Shown piece after piece: positions 1 to 9,078 of a stretch of DNA of 64,000 nucleotides. Where the stretch lies: NCBI RefSeq assembly GCF_001439685.1, contig NZ_JYLH01000002.1, forward strand, positions 496,001-560,000, in the 5' to 3' direction. Source of the stretch: Pseudomonas libanensis (GTDB lineage Bacteria; Pseudomonadota; Gammaproteobacteria; Pseudomonadales; Pseudomonadaceae). The stretch's first letter is position 1. Each line of letters starts with the position of its first letter. Under the pieces are notes generated by a model. It was not told the origin of the DNA. It saw nothing but the letters and a program-made list of their open reading frames with translations, and made no database searches. The translations under genes were made by a program, and so were the position numbers.

Positions 1-285
1 CTGGACGACTTTGTCGCACGGGTTGACCGCGCCTACGCCTGGGCCAACACCCACCCCGATGAATATGCGGCCGCCCAGGCCAGGATCACCGGCTTGCCGT
101 TGGCCGTGCACATCGAAGTGGCCAAGGACACCCACCTGTCACCGGTCGCGATTGACGACAGCGTGATCCACGGCCTGCAAGCCACCGCCGACACCTATGT
201 CAAAGAAGGCCTGCTGCCCAAGCACATCGACGTCTCCCGGGGCTTCGACCCAAGCTTCAACGCCACGCGTGCGCCCCAGTTGTAG
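1..285 (+). CDS. Aliphatic sulfonate-type ABC transporter substrate-binding protein, C-terminal fragment
   Basis: Partial gene: the frame is open from the first base of the window and stops at TAG 283-285, so only the last 94 residues are seen. The C-terminal pattern (ANTHPDEYAAAQARITGLPL, then VAPIDD-like SPVAIDD and a final GLLPKHIDV segment) matches the last helices of the SsuA/TauA family, periplasmic proteins that bind sulfonates or sulfate esters for an ABC importer. Two enzyme genes follow closely on the same strand, so this is probably the end of a sulfur-scavenging cluster. The ligand cannot be told from this fragment. Confidence 0.7.
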   Translation: MDDFVARVDRAYAWANTHPDEYAAAQARITGLPLAVHIEVAKDTHLSPVAIDDSVIHGLQATADTYVKEGLLPKHIDVSRGFDPSFNATRAPQL

Positions 286-349
286 TGCCAGCCCCGCTCA
301 AGGCACTGGCCTGGACACTACTCCTCCCACTTTGACCGAGTACCTGCTG

Positions 350-1519
350 ATGACTCACTCCTCTCTACGGGCTGTGGACATCGTCGATTTCGACACCACG
401 CTCGAACGCCTCAGCGCCGAACTGGCCAGCACCGCCCACGTCTATGACGAAAGCGGCGCCTTCCCCCACGCCAACTTCAAGCTCTTGCACCAGCACGGCC
501 TGCTCGCCCTCACCGTGCCCAAGGGCCTCGGCGGCGGCGGTGCCAGCCTGGCCCAGGCGCGTAAGGCCATCAGCGCGATAGCCAAGGGCGAACCGTCCAC
601 GGCGCTGATCCTGGTGATGCAGTACCTGCAACACAGTCGCCTGCAAGACAGCCAGGCCTGGCCCGCACACCTGCGCATCAAAGTTGCTGAGGATGCAGTG
701 CACAACGGCGCGCTGATCAACGCCCTGCGTGTCGAACCGGACCTGGGCACCCCGGCCCGTGGCGGTCTACCGGCCACCACCGCGGTGCGCGGCGCCGACG
801 GCTGGCGTATCAGCGGGCGTAAGCTCTACTCCACCGGCAGCCATGGCTTGAGCTGGTTCAGCGTGTGGGCACGCAGCGATGATGCCGACCCGCTGGTGGG
901 CGCCTGGCTGGTGCCCAAGGACAGCCCCGGCGTGAGCATCATCGACACCTGGGATCACCTGGGCATGCGCGCCACCTGCAGCCATGAGGTGGTGCTCGAC
1001 AACGTCCTGGTGCCGCTGGACCACGCCGTCAGCACCAGCCCCTGGAGCGCACCGCAGCCGGAGCTCGACGGTGTCGGCTTGCTGTGGATGTCGGTGCTGC
1101 TGTCGTCGGTGTACGACGCCGTGGCCCAGTCGGCGCGGGACTGGCTGGTGAACTGGCTGGAGGAACGCAAGCCATCCAACCTCGGCGCGGCGCTGTCCAG
1201 CTTGCCGCGTTTCCAGGAGACCGTCGGCCATATCGACACCCTGCTGTTCGCCAACCGCAGCCTGCTCGACGCCGCCGCCTGGGGTCATACCCCGGCCGCC
1301 AACGCTGCGCAGTTGAAGTACCTGATCACCCATAACGCCATTCGCGCCGTAGAACTGGCCATCGAGGCCTCCGGCAACCCCGGCCTGTCACGCCACAGCC
1401 CGCTGCAACGGCATTATCGCGACGTGCTGTGCAGCCGCGTACACACCCCGCAGAACGACGCGGTGTTGCAAGGCGTCGGCAAAGCCGTGTTCACCCAACG
1501 CCAGAAGGAACGCACATGA
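350..1519 (+). CDS. Acyl-CoA dehydrogenase-like flavoprotein (SfnB/DszC type)
   Basis: A 389-residue protein with the acyl-CoA dehydrogenase fold: an N-terminal helical part, a middle beta part with a GWRISGRKLYSTGS stretch and a WDHLGMRATCSHEV segment typical of the family, and a C-terminal helical bundle. Members beside sulfonate ABC transporters are usually flavin-dependent monooxygenases or desulfurising enzymes (SfnB, DszC, SoxC) rather than true fatty-acid dehydrogenases. That role is inferred from context. The ATG at 350 is chosen because upstream in-frame starts would overlap the previous gene. The stop overlaps the next start (ATGA at 1516-1519), which indicates translational coupling. 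Confidence 0.7.
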   Translation: MTHSSLRAVDIVDFDTTLERLSAELASTAHVYDESGAFPHANFKLLHQHGLLALTVPKGLGGGGASLAQARKAISAIAKGEPSTALILVMQYLQHSRLQDSQAWPAHLRIKVAEDAVHNGALINALRVEPDLGTPARGGLPATTAVRGADGWRISGRKLYSTGSHGLSWFSVWARSDDADPLVGAWLVPKDSPGVSIIDTWDHLGMRATCSHEVVLDNVLVPLDHAVSTSPWSAPQPELDGVGLLWMSVLLSSVYDAVAQSARDWLVNWLEERKPSNLGAALSSLPRFQETVGHIDTLLFANRSLLDAAAWGHTPAANAAQLKYLITHNAIRAVELAIEASGNPGLSRHSPLQRHYRDVLCSRVHTPQNDAVLQGVGKAVFTQRQKERT

Positions 1520-2460
1520 GCCAGGTGGTTATTGCCAGTCAGTTGGACGAAGACTTCAATCAGGTGATCCGTGAGCGCCTGGCACCGCTGTACCCCGAGG
1601 CCCAGGTGATTGGCGTACCCGTTGGCGTGCCCAGCGACCTGCCGCCCCAGGCCAATATCCTGTTGTTGCGCCCGATCAACGTACGCGGCTACACCGCCCC
1701 CGACACCCCGCCACCGGGCTGGCCCTATGGCGCGCAATGGGTGCATCTGGTGTCGTCGGGCATCGACTTCTACCCGCAGTGGCTGTTCAACGGCCCACCC
1801 GTGACCACGTCCCGAGGCAGCGCCGCCGACAACCTGGCCGAGTTCGCCCTCGCCGCGATCTTTGCCGCGTCCAAGCACTTGCCGGATATCTGGGTGAAGG
1901 ACGCGCAGTGGCATTTCACTGCCCTGCGCCCGCTCAAGGGCACCACCCTTGGCATTCTTGGCTTTGGTGCGATTGGTGAAAGCCTGGCGCAAAAGGCCCT
2001 GGCCCTGGGCATTAAGGTGGTGGCGCTGCGTCAGAGCCAGGCCCCCTTCAGCGCCGGTGTTGAAGCGGCCACGGACATCCACGACCTGTTCGCCCGCGCC
2101 GACCACCTGGTGGTGGCGGCACCGCTGACCGAAGCCACGCGCCATATCATCAACCGCGACGTGCTGGCCAGCGCCAAGCCCGGGCTGCACCTGATCAACA
2201 TTGCGCGTGGCGGGTTGCTCGATCAGGAGGCATTGCTGGAGGCGCTGGATAACGGCCAGGTCGGCCTGGCATCGCTTGACGTGACCGAGCCGGAGCCCTT
2301 GCCGGATGGGCACCCGTTGTACCGCCATCCACGGGTGCGGTTGTCACCGCATACGTCGGCGATTTCGACCAACAGCAAGCATGAGATTGCCGATGCGTTT
2401 TTGGCGAATCTGGAGCGGTATATTTCAGGTATCGAACTAGCGAATTTAGCTAACGCCTGA
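1516..2460 (+). CDS. D-isomer-specific 2-hydroxyacid dehydrogenase
   Basis: A 314-residue NAD(P)-dependent oxidoreductase. The nucleotide-binding motif LGILGFGAIGESLA lies in the middle. The catalytic-Arg segment INIARGGLLDQEAL and the late Glu/His region (DVTEPEPLPDGHPLY, then RLSPHTSAIS) are in the expected order. Family members reduce glyoxylate, hydroxypyruvate or other 2-keto acids; the substrate is not readable here. The start at 1516 overlaps the previous stop, so it is the second gene of an operon with the acyl-CoA-dehydrogenase-like protein and may process a carbonyl product released by it. Its 3' end faces tonB, with a REP-like hairpin between. Confidence 0.75.
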   Translation: MSQVVIASQLDEDFNQVIRERLAPLYPEAQVIGVPVGVPSDLPPQANILLLRPINVRGYTAPDTPPPGWPYGAQWVHLVSSGIDFYPQWLFNGPPVTTSRGSAADNLAEFALAAIFAASKHLPDIWVKDAQWHFTALRPLKGTTLGILGFGAIGESLAQKALALGIKVVALRQSQAPFSAGVEAATDIHDLFARADHLVVAAPLTEATRHIINRDVLASAKPGLHLINIARGGLLDQEALLEALDNGQVGLASLDVTEPEPLPDGHPLYRHPRVRLSPHTSAISTNSKHEIADAFLANLERYISGIELANLANA

Positions 2461-2470
2461 CGCAGTTCAA

Positions 2471-2517
2471 AATGTGGGAGGGGCGGTGCGACGATTCGAC
2501 TTGCTCCCTCCCACATT
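2471..2517. repeat. REP-like inverted repeat between convergent genes
   Basis: AATGTGGGAGG at 2471-2481 pairs with CCTCCCACATT at 2507-2517. This is the core of the REP elements dispersed in the P. fluorescens group. It lies between two convergent stop codons, where such elements often serve as transcript ends. Confidence 0.7.
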
Positions 2518-2540
2518 GGTCCTGTGTTGGCTGGGAGAGG

Positions 2541-3284
2541 TCATTTGATGCGGTAGTGGAAGGTGTTGCGCACTGCCGGTACGACCACGGCCTTGCCGTC
2601 AACGATCCTCGGCTGGTAGCGAAAGGTATTCGCCGCCGCCAATGAAGGCCGGATAAACAGTGGGTGGCAGCCGTCCAGTACCTTGGGATTCTCCACGCGG
2701 CCCTGAATGTTGACGCTGTACTCCAAGGTGCAATCGCCTTCAATATTCTTGTCCAGGGCGCGCTCGGGATAGTCCGGCGCTGCCTTGCTCAGGGGCTGAT
2801 ATTGGCGGCTGTCGAAGGCTGGCGCAGGTTTGGCAGCGCGGGCTTTTTCAGCGGCCAGGCGTTGCTGATCGAGGCGTTGTTGTTCCAGCTCGCGGTTGCG
2901 TTGTTCGGTGGCAAGCCGCTCCTGCTGTTGCTCGGCTTTCTTTTCCTCGACGCGTTTACGCGCCAAGGCGGCTTTCTCGAGTTTTTGCACCTGGACCTGC
3001 GGATCGACCCTGGGCTTTGCCGGCACCGGCTCAGGCTCAGGGGGTACGGAGGTGGCCACCAGCGGTTCAGGCGCGGGCGCAGCTGGCAGCATGACCAACT
3101 GCGTGTGCATCACCCGCGGCGCATCCACCACAGGCATTGGCGTCGACCAGCCCACTATCAGCGCGGCCAGCACGCCCACATGCAGCGCCACCGCCAGGCC
3201 GGCGGCGAGGCCGTTTCTCCAAACTCCCGAAGCATCCCTGGGCGCCATCGCCGGCGTGGGATTGTGCATGATCATCGCCGTCAT
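2541..3284 (-). CDS. tonB: TonB energy-transducing protein
   Basis: A 247-residue periplasm-spanning TonB. A single membrane helix lies near residues 25-46, followed by a Pro/Glu-rich stretch (APEPLVATSVPPEPEPVPAKP). A long charged, probably coiled-coil segment runs roughly over residues 95-155, and the C-terminal TonB domain starts near residue 165 (YPERALDKNIEGDCTLEYSV). It transmits proton-motive force from ExbBD to an outer-membrane receptor. The start overlaps the exbD stop (3281-3284). It closes a five-gene minus-strand operon headed by a TonB-dependent receptor and a phytase, so it is probably dedicated to that receptor rather than being the housekeeping TonB. Confidence 0.88.
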   Translation of the reverse strand: MTAMIMHNPTPAMAPRDASGVWRNGLAAGLAVALHVGVLAALIVGWSTPMPVVDAPRVMHTQLVMLPAAPAPEPLVATSVPPEPEPVPAKPRVDPQVQVQKLEKAALARKRVEEKKAEQQQERLATEQRNRELEQQRLDQQRLAAEKARAAKPAPAFDSRQYQPLSKAAPDYPERALDKNIEGDCTLEYSVNIQGRVENPKVLDGCHPLFIRPSLAAANTFRYQPRIVDGKAVVVPAVRNTFHYRIK

Positions 3285-3727
3285 TGCGGGGCCTCGGTCA
3301 CCAGTCCCAGGTTGCTGACACCGCCCTTCTGCAATACCGCCATGGCCGCGACCACCCGGCCATAACCGGCGTTGTCGTCAGCGCGGATATATACCTGGGT
3401 GTCGCTGCGCGCCGCCACCACCTGCATGACCTTGGCGCCCATTTCGTCCAGGCTTACGGCGCTGTCGGTCTGGTGATGGGTATCGAGTTCGCCGCCGAGG
3501 TTCCAGTAGTAGCCACCGTCGGCCTTTACCGACAGCGTGAGGATCTGCTGGCGGGTGTCGGTGGCCAGCGCCTCGGCGGCGACCTTGGGCAGTTCGATCT
3601 TCACGCCCTGGGTCAGCATCGGCGCGGTGACCATGAAGATCACCAGCAGCACCAGCATCACATCGATATACGGCACCACGTTCATTTCGGCCTTGGGCCC
3701 GTGCTTGCGTTGCGGCCTGACTAACAT
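3281..3727 (-). CDS. exbD: ExbD-type biopolymer transport protein
   Basis: A 148-residue ExbD/TolR family protein. After a short basic N-terminus (VRPQRKHGPKAEMNVVPYID) comes one membrane helix, VMLVLLVIFMVTAPML, with the proton-path Asp of the conserved NVVPYIDVML motif just before it. A periplasmic domain follows. It works with ExbB to couple the proton gradient to TonB. The gene lies 14 bp after exbB and overlaps tonB by 4 bp. The frame, length and neighbours leave little doubt about the family. Confidence 0.9.
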   Translation of the reverse strand: MLVRPQRKHGPKAEMNVVPYIDVMLVLLVIFMVTAPMLTQGVKIELPKVAAEALATDTRQQILTLSVKADGGYYWNLGGELDTHHQTDSAVSLDEMGAKVMQVVAARSDTQVYIRADDNAGYGRVVAAMAVLQKGGVSNLGLVTEAPQ

Positions 3728-3741
3728 GGAAATTGCTCCTT

Positions 3742-4434
3742 TCAGGCGGCCACGGCCAGGTTGCTCGACGTACCGCGCAGGGAGCGGTGCAGGCGCACTT
3801 GCAGTTCATTGCCAAACGCGTAGTAGCGGGTGAGCAGTGTCTGGCCGCGGGCCGCGAAGCGGTTATAGGCGATCACCGCGGGGATGGCCGCAAACAGGCC
3901 GATGGCCGTGGCAATCAAGGCTTCGGCGATGCCCGGCGCTACGGTGGACAGCGTGGCCTGTTGCACCTGGGACAGGCCGATAAAGGAATTCATGATGCCC
4001 CACACCGTGCCGAACAGGCCGATGTAAGGGCTGACCGATCCCACGGTGGCGAGAAATTGCAGGCCCTTTTCCAGCTCGATCTCCTGCTCGGTGATCGCTA
4101 CCTGCAAGGCGCGCTCCACGCCTTCGAGCACCGCCGGGTCATGATTGTGCAGGTGCTGGTATTCCTGGACCCCGGCGATAAAGATCGGCGCGATGCCGCC
4201 CTCGCCCGCCTGCTGGATCTCACGGGACAGCGCCTGCAAATCCGGTGCGGCACGAAAACGCTGCACGAAACCGTTCAACTGCCGTTCCAGGCGGCGCAGC
4301 ACACTGGCGCGCTGGATTATCAGGTACCAACTGAGCAAGGACGCCAACAGCAAGGTCAGCATGACCGCCTTGACCAACAGGCTGGCGTCGCTGATCAACC
4401 CCCAGATCGTCATATGTTCCATCGTCGCGTGCAT
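3742..4434 (-). CDS. exbB: ExbB/TolQ-family proton channel protein
   Basis: A 230-residue MotA/TolQ/ExbB family inner-membrane protein. A first helix lies near residues 18-42. The conserved block GSVSPYIGLFGTVWGIMNSF marks the second transmembrane region, followed by the Ala/Ile-rich third helix (PGIAEALIATAIGLFAAIPA). It forms the proton channel that powers TonB with ExbD. The gene starts 48 bp after the phytase stop on the same strand. TolQ is the closest alternative, but the ExbD-TonB partners directly downstream argue for ExbB. Confidence 0.88.
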   Translation of the reverse strand: MHATMEHMTIWGLISDASLLVKAVMLTLLLASLLSWYLIIQRASVLRRLERQLNGFVQRFRAAPDLQALSREIQQAGEGGIAPIFIAGVQEYQHLHNHDPAVLEGVERALQVAITEQEIELEKGLQFLATVGSVSPYIGLFGTVWGIMNSFIGLSQVQQATLSTVAPGIAEALIATAIGLFAAIPAVIAYNRFAARGQTLLTRYYAFGNELQVRLHRSLRGTSSNLAVAA

Positions 4435-4482
4435 GGTGAAGCTCCTATTCGATTGAAAATGGATGACTGCCTGATGACAGGC

Positions 4483-6354
4483 TCAAGGCAACTTCAAGGC
4501 GCGGGCTACCTCGGCCCAGGGTACGAACTTGAAGTTTTGGGTTTGCTCGGGCATGCGCTTGCGCCCGTCCTGCACCACCAGCATGCCCTGGCTCCATGGC
4601 CCGCCGAGGTTGACGGCCGTGACCTCGAGGCCGTCGGTTTCGGAGGCACCATCGATGCCGGCGGCGGCATTCAAGCCAACGCGCAGGGCACCGTGCACGG
4701 CAAACGGCGGTTCGGCGTCCACCACCAGGTAGCTGTCATTGCCCTGGCTGGAGATCACCAGGTAGTCACGTTTATCGCTCTGGTACAGCGCCAGGCCCTC
4801 GACATCCGCATGCAGCTGCGGGCCGACCTTGATCACGCTGGTCAACGTCGCCGGCTGATCGGCGCGTGCATCCACCGCCCATACACCGACGTCTTCCTCA
4901 CCGATAAACAGGCGCTGGCGCTGATCGTCGGCCACGCAGCCTTCGGGTTGGCTGTCGACCTTGAACTGGCGCACCAGCTCGCCTTGCACACGCCCGTGCG
5001 GCGCGCTGAGACGGTATTGCAGGAAGGTGCCGTCCTTGCCGTTGGCAATCGCGTAGATCTCGCCGCTGGCGGGCTGGAACAGGCAGATGCCATAGATGTC
5101 CTTGAGCGGCGTGGGCACTTCACCGGCTTCACGCAGCTCGCCGCTCTGACGGTCGATGCTGAACAGGCTCAGGCTGTTGCGGTCACGGTTGCTCGCCACG
5201 GCCAGGTCGACCGTTTGTGCACCGAGCTTGAAGTTGGAGCGTACGTCGACGTTATTCAGACGGCCCACCGCCAGCTCCTGCAACAGCTTGCCGTCGAGGT
5301 CGTAGGCGAGCAGGCCCTGTTTTTTGTTGGTGCCGAGCACACGGCTGCTGGCCGGCGTCTGGGGGTGAATCCAGATCGCCGGGTCATCCGCCGCATCGCC
5401 CTGACGGCCGACCGGATCGCTCTGGCGCAAAGCCGCAACCTCCGGCAACACTGGGGCGACTACAACGGGCTTGGCCTGCCAGTCGAGCCTGGCCTGGTAG
5501 AGCTTGCCGCTGTCGTCATCGCGCACCAGCAACTGGCGGCCATTGATCGCCAATTCCTGCGGTTCTTTCAGACCCGCCAGGCTCAAGCTCGATTGCTCCG
5601 CCCAGCGCTCGCCGGTTTGCTGGAACAGGTGCAACTGGGCGGTCTTCGGGTCCAGCGCAACCATGCCACCCGGCACCAGCGCCATGGCCCCGGCTTCGCG
5701 CTTGGGGTTGTCGAACAGCGCCACCGGTGTGCGTTTCACATCGGCTTCCGGGTGCGCAGGGTAGGCCCACCAGCCGACATTCTCTTCATTGACCACCAAC
5801 TGCTGGGTGGCGTCGTCCACCTGGCAGAACTGCGCCGACGGCGGCAGCGGCAAACCGCGTACCCGCTGGGGTTCGGTGAGCAGGGTCGAGCCGTTGCCTA
5901 CCAGCCATTGCTCGCCCTTGCCCTCTTCGCCCACCAGGAATACGAACAGGTTGGCCGCCGAATCGCGATAAAGGCACAGGCCATTTACCGAGTAGTCACG
6001 GGTTGGCAAGTACAGGGGCTTGCCCCAGTTTTTGCTGGCGGTATCCAGACTGACCAGCAACGCCTGTTGGCGGTCGTTGTCGAGGCTGGCGACCAGTACC
6101 TGGGCGCCTGCGACGCGGGTGTCGAGGCTGGTGAAACTGCCTTTGAAGCGCGCCAGTTCGGCGCCCTGGCTGTCGAGCAACAACAGGCCGTCACGGCGGC
6201 TGGCGGCCAGGCGTTCGGTGGCGTTGGGCAAGAACGCCAGGGCTTCGGCATTCAGGCTCGGTGCCCAAGGGGACATGGCCAGGTCAGCGGCGAAGGCATT
6301 GGCGCTGGTGAGCAGCGCGATCAACAACTGAAGCGTGGAAAATCTCATGAACAT
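4483..6354 (-). CDS. Beta-propeller (3-)phytase, exported
   Basis: About 623 residues with a Sec-type signal peptide (hydrophobic LQLLIALLTSANAFA) and a C-terminal beta-propeller phytase domain over roughly the second half. Recognisable blocks are DDPAIWIHPQTPASSRVLG, NNVDVRSNF, DLAVASNRDRNSLSLFSID, DIYGICLF and DSQPEGCVADDQRQRLFIGEED, which carry the acidic calcium and phosphate ligands of the family. The N-terminal half looks like a second, degenerate propeller. Beta-propeller phytases release phosphate from myo-inositol hexakisphosphate. The start at 6354 has AAGGA five bases upstream; an earlier in-frame ATG at 6384 does not. It sits between a TonB-dependent receptor and ExbB within one operon. 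Confidence 0.85.
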   Translation of the reverse strand: MFMRFSTLQLLIALLTSANAFAADLAMSPWAPSLNAEALAFLPNATERLAASRRDGLLLLDSQGAELARFKGSFTSLDTRVAGAQVLVASLDNDRQQALLVSLDTASKNWGKPLYLPTRDYSVNGLCLYRDSAANLFVFLVGEEGKGEQWLVGNGSTLLTEPQRVRGLPLPPSAQFCQVDDATQQLVVNEENVGWWAYPAHPEADVKRTPVALFDNPKREAGAMALVPGGMVALDPKTAQLHLFQQTGERWAEQSSLSLAGLKEPQELAINGRQLLVRDDDSGKLYQARLDWQAKPVVVAPVLPEVAALRQSDPVGRQGDAADDPAIWIHPQTPASSRVLGTNKKQGLLAYDLDGKLLQELAVGRLNNVDVRSNFKLGAQTVDLAVASNRDRNSLSLFSIDRQSGELREAGEVPTPLKDIYGICLFQPASGEIYAIANGKDGTFLQYRLSAPHGRVQGELVRQFKVDSQPEGCVADDQRQRLFIGEEDVGVWAVDARADQPATLTSVIKVGPQLHADVEGLALYQSDKRDYLVISSQGNDSYLVVDAEPPFAVHGALRVGLNAAAGIDGASETDGLEVTAVNLGGPWSQGMLVVQDGRKRMPEQTQNFKFVPWAEVARALKLP

Positions 6355-6390
6355 ACAAATCCTTCGAAAACAATGAAGATCCAATGTGGT

Positions 6391-8904
6391 TTAGAAATGG
6401 GTGAAGGTCAGGCCAACCTTGTAGGTCGGGCCGTACTCTTCGTACTGGCCGTTGTAATTGCGGTGGCCGGTGTAGACGAAGTACGACTCATCAGTGAGGT
6501 TCTGGGCCTCGAAGCTGACTTGCAGGTTCTTGGTCACTGAGTAGCGCGCACTGAAGTCGACGAAGGTCTGCGCGTCGACGTGCAGGTCATGGGCCTTGTC
6601 GTTGATCGAGGCCAGTTCATACAGGTAGGCCGATTTGTAGTTAGCCGACAGGCGCAGGCTGAGCTTGTCGTCCTCCCAGCCAAGCATCAGGTTGCCAACC
6701 GTGTCCGACTGGTTGGGCAGGCTGATACTGCGCTTGCGGTTGCGCCCGCTGGCGCTGTCGAAACCCTCGATATCCGCGCTGGACCGGCTGAAGGTGCTGT
6801 TGGCGCCGACCAGCAAGCCGTTCCATGGCGCGGGTAGCCAGTCGAACTTCTGTGAGTAGGCCAGCTCCAGGCCGTAGAGCTTGGCGCTGTCGCCATTGGC
6901 GTAGGTGTGGGCCTCGGAAAAATTGGTCCAGGCACCCGTGCCAGCCACGTCGGTGTTGTAGACGAAGTTCTGGATGTCCTTGTAGAACACGAACGCCGAC
7001 ACGGTGCCGGCGCGGCCCATGAAGTGTTCGATGCCCAGGTCCAGGTTGCTCGATTCCAGGGGCTTGAGGTCCGGGTTGCCGAAGGTGGCTTCGTCATCAT
7101 CGATCACGAAACCCGGCGCCAGCTGGCCGAATGTTGGGCGCACCACGGATTTGGTCCAGGCAGCGCGCACCTGGGTGTTCTTATCGATCTGATAACGTGC
7201 GTGCAGGCCCGGCAACCAATGGTGATAACGCCGCTTGGTCTCTGTGGCGCTGAACTGGCCGTCGGTGGCGCCGGTGCCCTTGGCTTCGAATTCGGTGCCC
7301 TCGTAGCGCATCCCGGCGATGAACCGCCAGTCGTCGATATCGACGGTGTTCATCAGGTAGCCGGCATTGATATCTTCGCGGATGGTGAAGTCGTTGACCC
7401 TGGATTCGGTCGGGTCGTAGAAATCATCCCGATTGAGGCCACCAATCAGTTGGCGAATATTGCCCGCGCTGATGCCTGGGCCATATCGGCCGAGACGGTA
7501 GTCGACGCTGCCCTTCTGGAACTGCGTGAGGTTGAGCTGTTCATCGCTGAAGCCTTGCTGATCCAAGTCCTTGTAGACCCAGGCCTCCAAGTCGTTGTCC
7601 TTGTTGCGGCGGCTGACCTTGCCACCGAACTTGAACTGGGAGGCATAGCCACTCAGGTCATAGTCACGGGCCAGGTCCAGGCGCAGGTTTTTCTCGGTGT
7701 CCTTTGTGTACTGTTTCTCCCAGTCGACCTTGTCGAGGCTGAAGTTGCTGGCGTCGTAGAAGCCGCTGCCGATGATCGGGCGGGGTTTGTCCTTGTCGTA
7801 GAAACCGCTGTTGGCAAAGTCGCCGCCGTCGAAGGTGGCGCCCGCAATGTGCGCCGGGCTGTCTTCGCTGGATTGGCTGTAGCCGGCCTGGCCGCTGAGG
7901 GTCCACAGGCCCAGCATGCGTTCGCCGCCGAACACATAGGACTGGATTTGCTGGGTTTCCTCACGATTTTTCAGCTTGCGCTTGCCCTCGGCATCGCCCA
8001 GTTCGCCAGGCGCTTGCGGGTCGGCAAATTCAAGGCTGGCGGCGTTGCGGGTTTCGGTGTCCTTGTAGCGGCTGTAGAGGGTGCGCAGGTAGTAGCTGCT
8101 GAGGTCGTCGGGCTTGTAGTCGAAGTTCAGGCCGCCACCGGCGCGTTCGCGGCTGATGTCGTAGTCGCGCTGTTCGAATTCGTTGAGCCTGGCGCCGTCG
8201 GTGAAGTCCCAGGCGCCACCGGTTTCGACGTTGTCTGAGCCAAAGTCGCGCTTCTGCCAGCTCAGCGCCGCGGCCACGCCGAAGTTGTCGATGCCGTCGC
8301 CGAGGCTGAAGCGGTTACTGGCGGCACCGGAGAATTTCGGGCTGGTCTGGCCGGTGTTCTTGTCGTAGCTGGCTTCGGTGCTACCGGTATAGAACAGGCC
8401 CTTGTGATCGAACGCCGACAGGCTCTTCACATCCACGGTGCCACCGAGAGAGTTGGCGTCCATGTCCGGGGTCAGGGTCTTGATCACCGACAGCGATTGC
8501 ACCAACTCCGAGGGCAGCACATCGAGGGCCACGGCGCGGCGTTCGCTCTCCGGCGCGGGCACCAGGGTGCCGTTGATGGTGACGCTGTTGAGGTCCGGGC
8601 CCAGGCCGCGCACGCTGACAAAACGCCCTTCGCCCTGGTCGCGCTCCACGCTGATGCCCGGTAGGCGCTGCACCGCTTCGGCGACGTTTTCATCCGGTAA
8701 TTGGGCTACACCGTCGGCATGTACCACGCTCTTGATGCTGTCGGAAGAACGTTGTTCCTTGAGGGCGCTGTCCATGGCAGCGGCCTGGCCGACCACTTCG
8801 ACATGCTCGGTGGTGGCCGCCTCGGCCGCCGTGAGCCGCTCGCTGGCCATCGCCAGGGCAAAGGCGGTAAGCGTGAAGCTGACGAGCCCGGTGCGCTTGT
8901 ACAT
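6391..8904 (-). CDS. TonB-dependent outer-membrane receptor paired with phytase
   Basis: A roughly 837-residue TonB-dependent receptor of the Xanthomonas/Caulobacter-like subgroup. It has a signal peptide ending near ERLTA, a TonB-box-like TEHVEVVGQ, and a plug domain (DGVAQLPDENVAEAVQRLPG, then RGLGPDLNSVTINGTLVP, then LGGTVDVKSL). The long beta-barrel ends in a terminal Phe (VGLTFTHF). There is no N-terminal signalling domain. The start at 8904 is set by GGAGG a few bases upstream. It is the first gene of the operon with phytase, exbB, exbD and tonB, behind a Pho box. The likely substrate is phytate or a partly dephosphorylated inositol phosphate, possibly metal-bound; this is inferred from context. 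Confidence 0.85.
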   Translation of the reverse strand: MYKRTGLVSFTLTAFALAMASERLTAAEAATTEHVEVVGQAAAMDSALKEQRSSDSIKSVVHADGVAQLPDENVAEAVQRLPGISVERDQGEGRFVSVRGLGPDLNSVTINGTLVPAPESERRAVALDVLPSELVQSLSVIKTLTPDMDANSLGGTVDVKSLSAFDHKGLFYTGSTEASYDKNTGQTSPKFSGAASNRFSLGDGIDNFGVAAALSWQKRDFGSDNVETGGAWDFTDGARLNEFEQRDYDISRERAGGGLNFDYKPDDLSSYYLRTLYSRYKDTETRNAASLEFADPQAPGELGDAEGKRKLKNREETQQIQSYVFGGERMLGLWTLSGQAGYSQSSEDSPAHIAGATFDGGDFANSGFYDKDKPRPIIGSGFYDASNFSLDKVDWEKQYTKDTEKNLRLDLARDYDLSGYASQFKFGGKVSRRNKDNDLEAWVYKDLDQQGFSDEQLNLTQFQKGSVDYRLGRYGPGISAGNIRQLIGGLNRDDFYDPTESRVNDFTIREDINAGYLMNTVDIDDWRFIAGMRYEGTEFEAKGTGATDGQFSATETKRRYHHWLPGLHARYQIDKNTQVRAAWTKSVVRPTFGQLAPGFVIDDDEATFGNPDLKPLESSNLDLGIEHFMGRAGTVSAFVFYKDIQNFVYNTDVAGTGAWTNFSEAHTYANGDSAKLYGLELAYSQKFDWLPAPWNGLLVGANSTFSRSSADIEGFDSASGRNRKRSISLPNQSDTVGNLMLGWEDDKLSLRLSANYKSAYLYELASINDKAHDLHVDAQTFVDFSARYSVTKNLQVSFEAQNLTDESYFVYTGHRNYNGQYEEYGPTYKVGLTFTHF

Positions 8905-8978
8905 GCAATCCTCCCCAAGAATCCGTTGGCGCCAGGCAAGAGGGCCCGGCAACTGGGAGGGCACGCTAGGGGTGGGGG

Positions 8979-8996
8979 ATGACGGTTCTGTGACAG
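8979..8996 (-). promoter_or_regulatory. Pho box (PhoB site) upstream of the receptor-phytase operon
   Basis: Read on the minus strand, the site is CTGTCAC-AGAA-CCGTCAT. The PhoB consensus is two CTGTCAY repeats separated by four bases, so only one of the 14 defined bases differs. It lies 74 bp upstream of the receptor ATG in the right orientation. It implies induction under phosphate limitation, which fits the phytase. Confidence 0.75.
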
Positions 8997-9078
8997 CATT
9001 GAGTGGTCATGTCCGTAAACCGCAGGTTTGCACGGATTTTTGGCTTGGAATGAGCTGATATGACCTGTGAAGGTCACC

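Noticed and set aside
3733..6540. Long plus-strand open frame across ExbB and phytase
   Set aside because: The minus-strand genes have clear domains and ribosome sites; this frame encodes no recognisable protein and is an antisense artefact.
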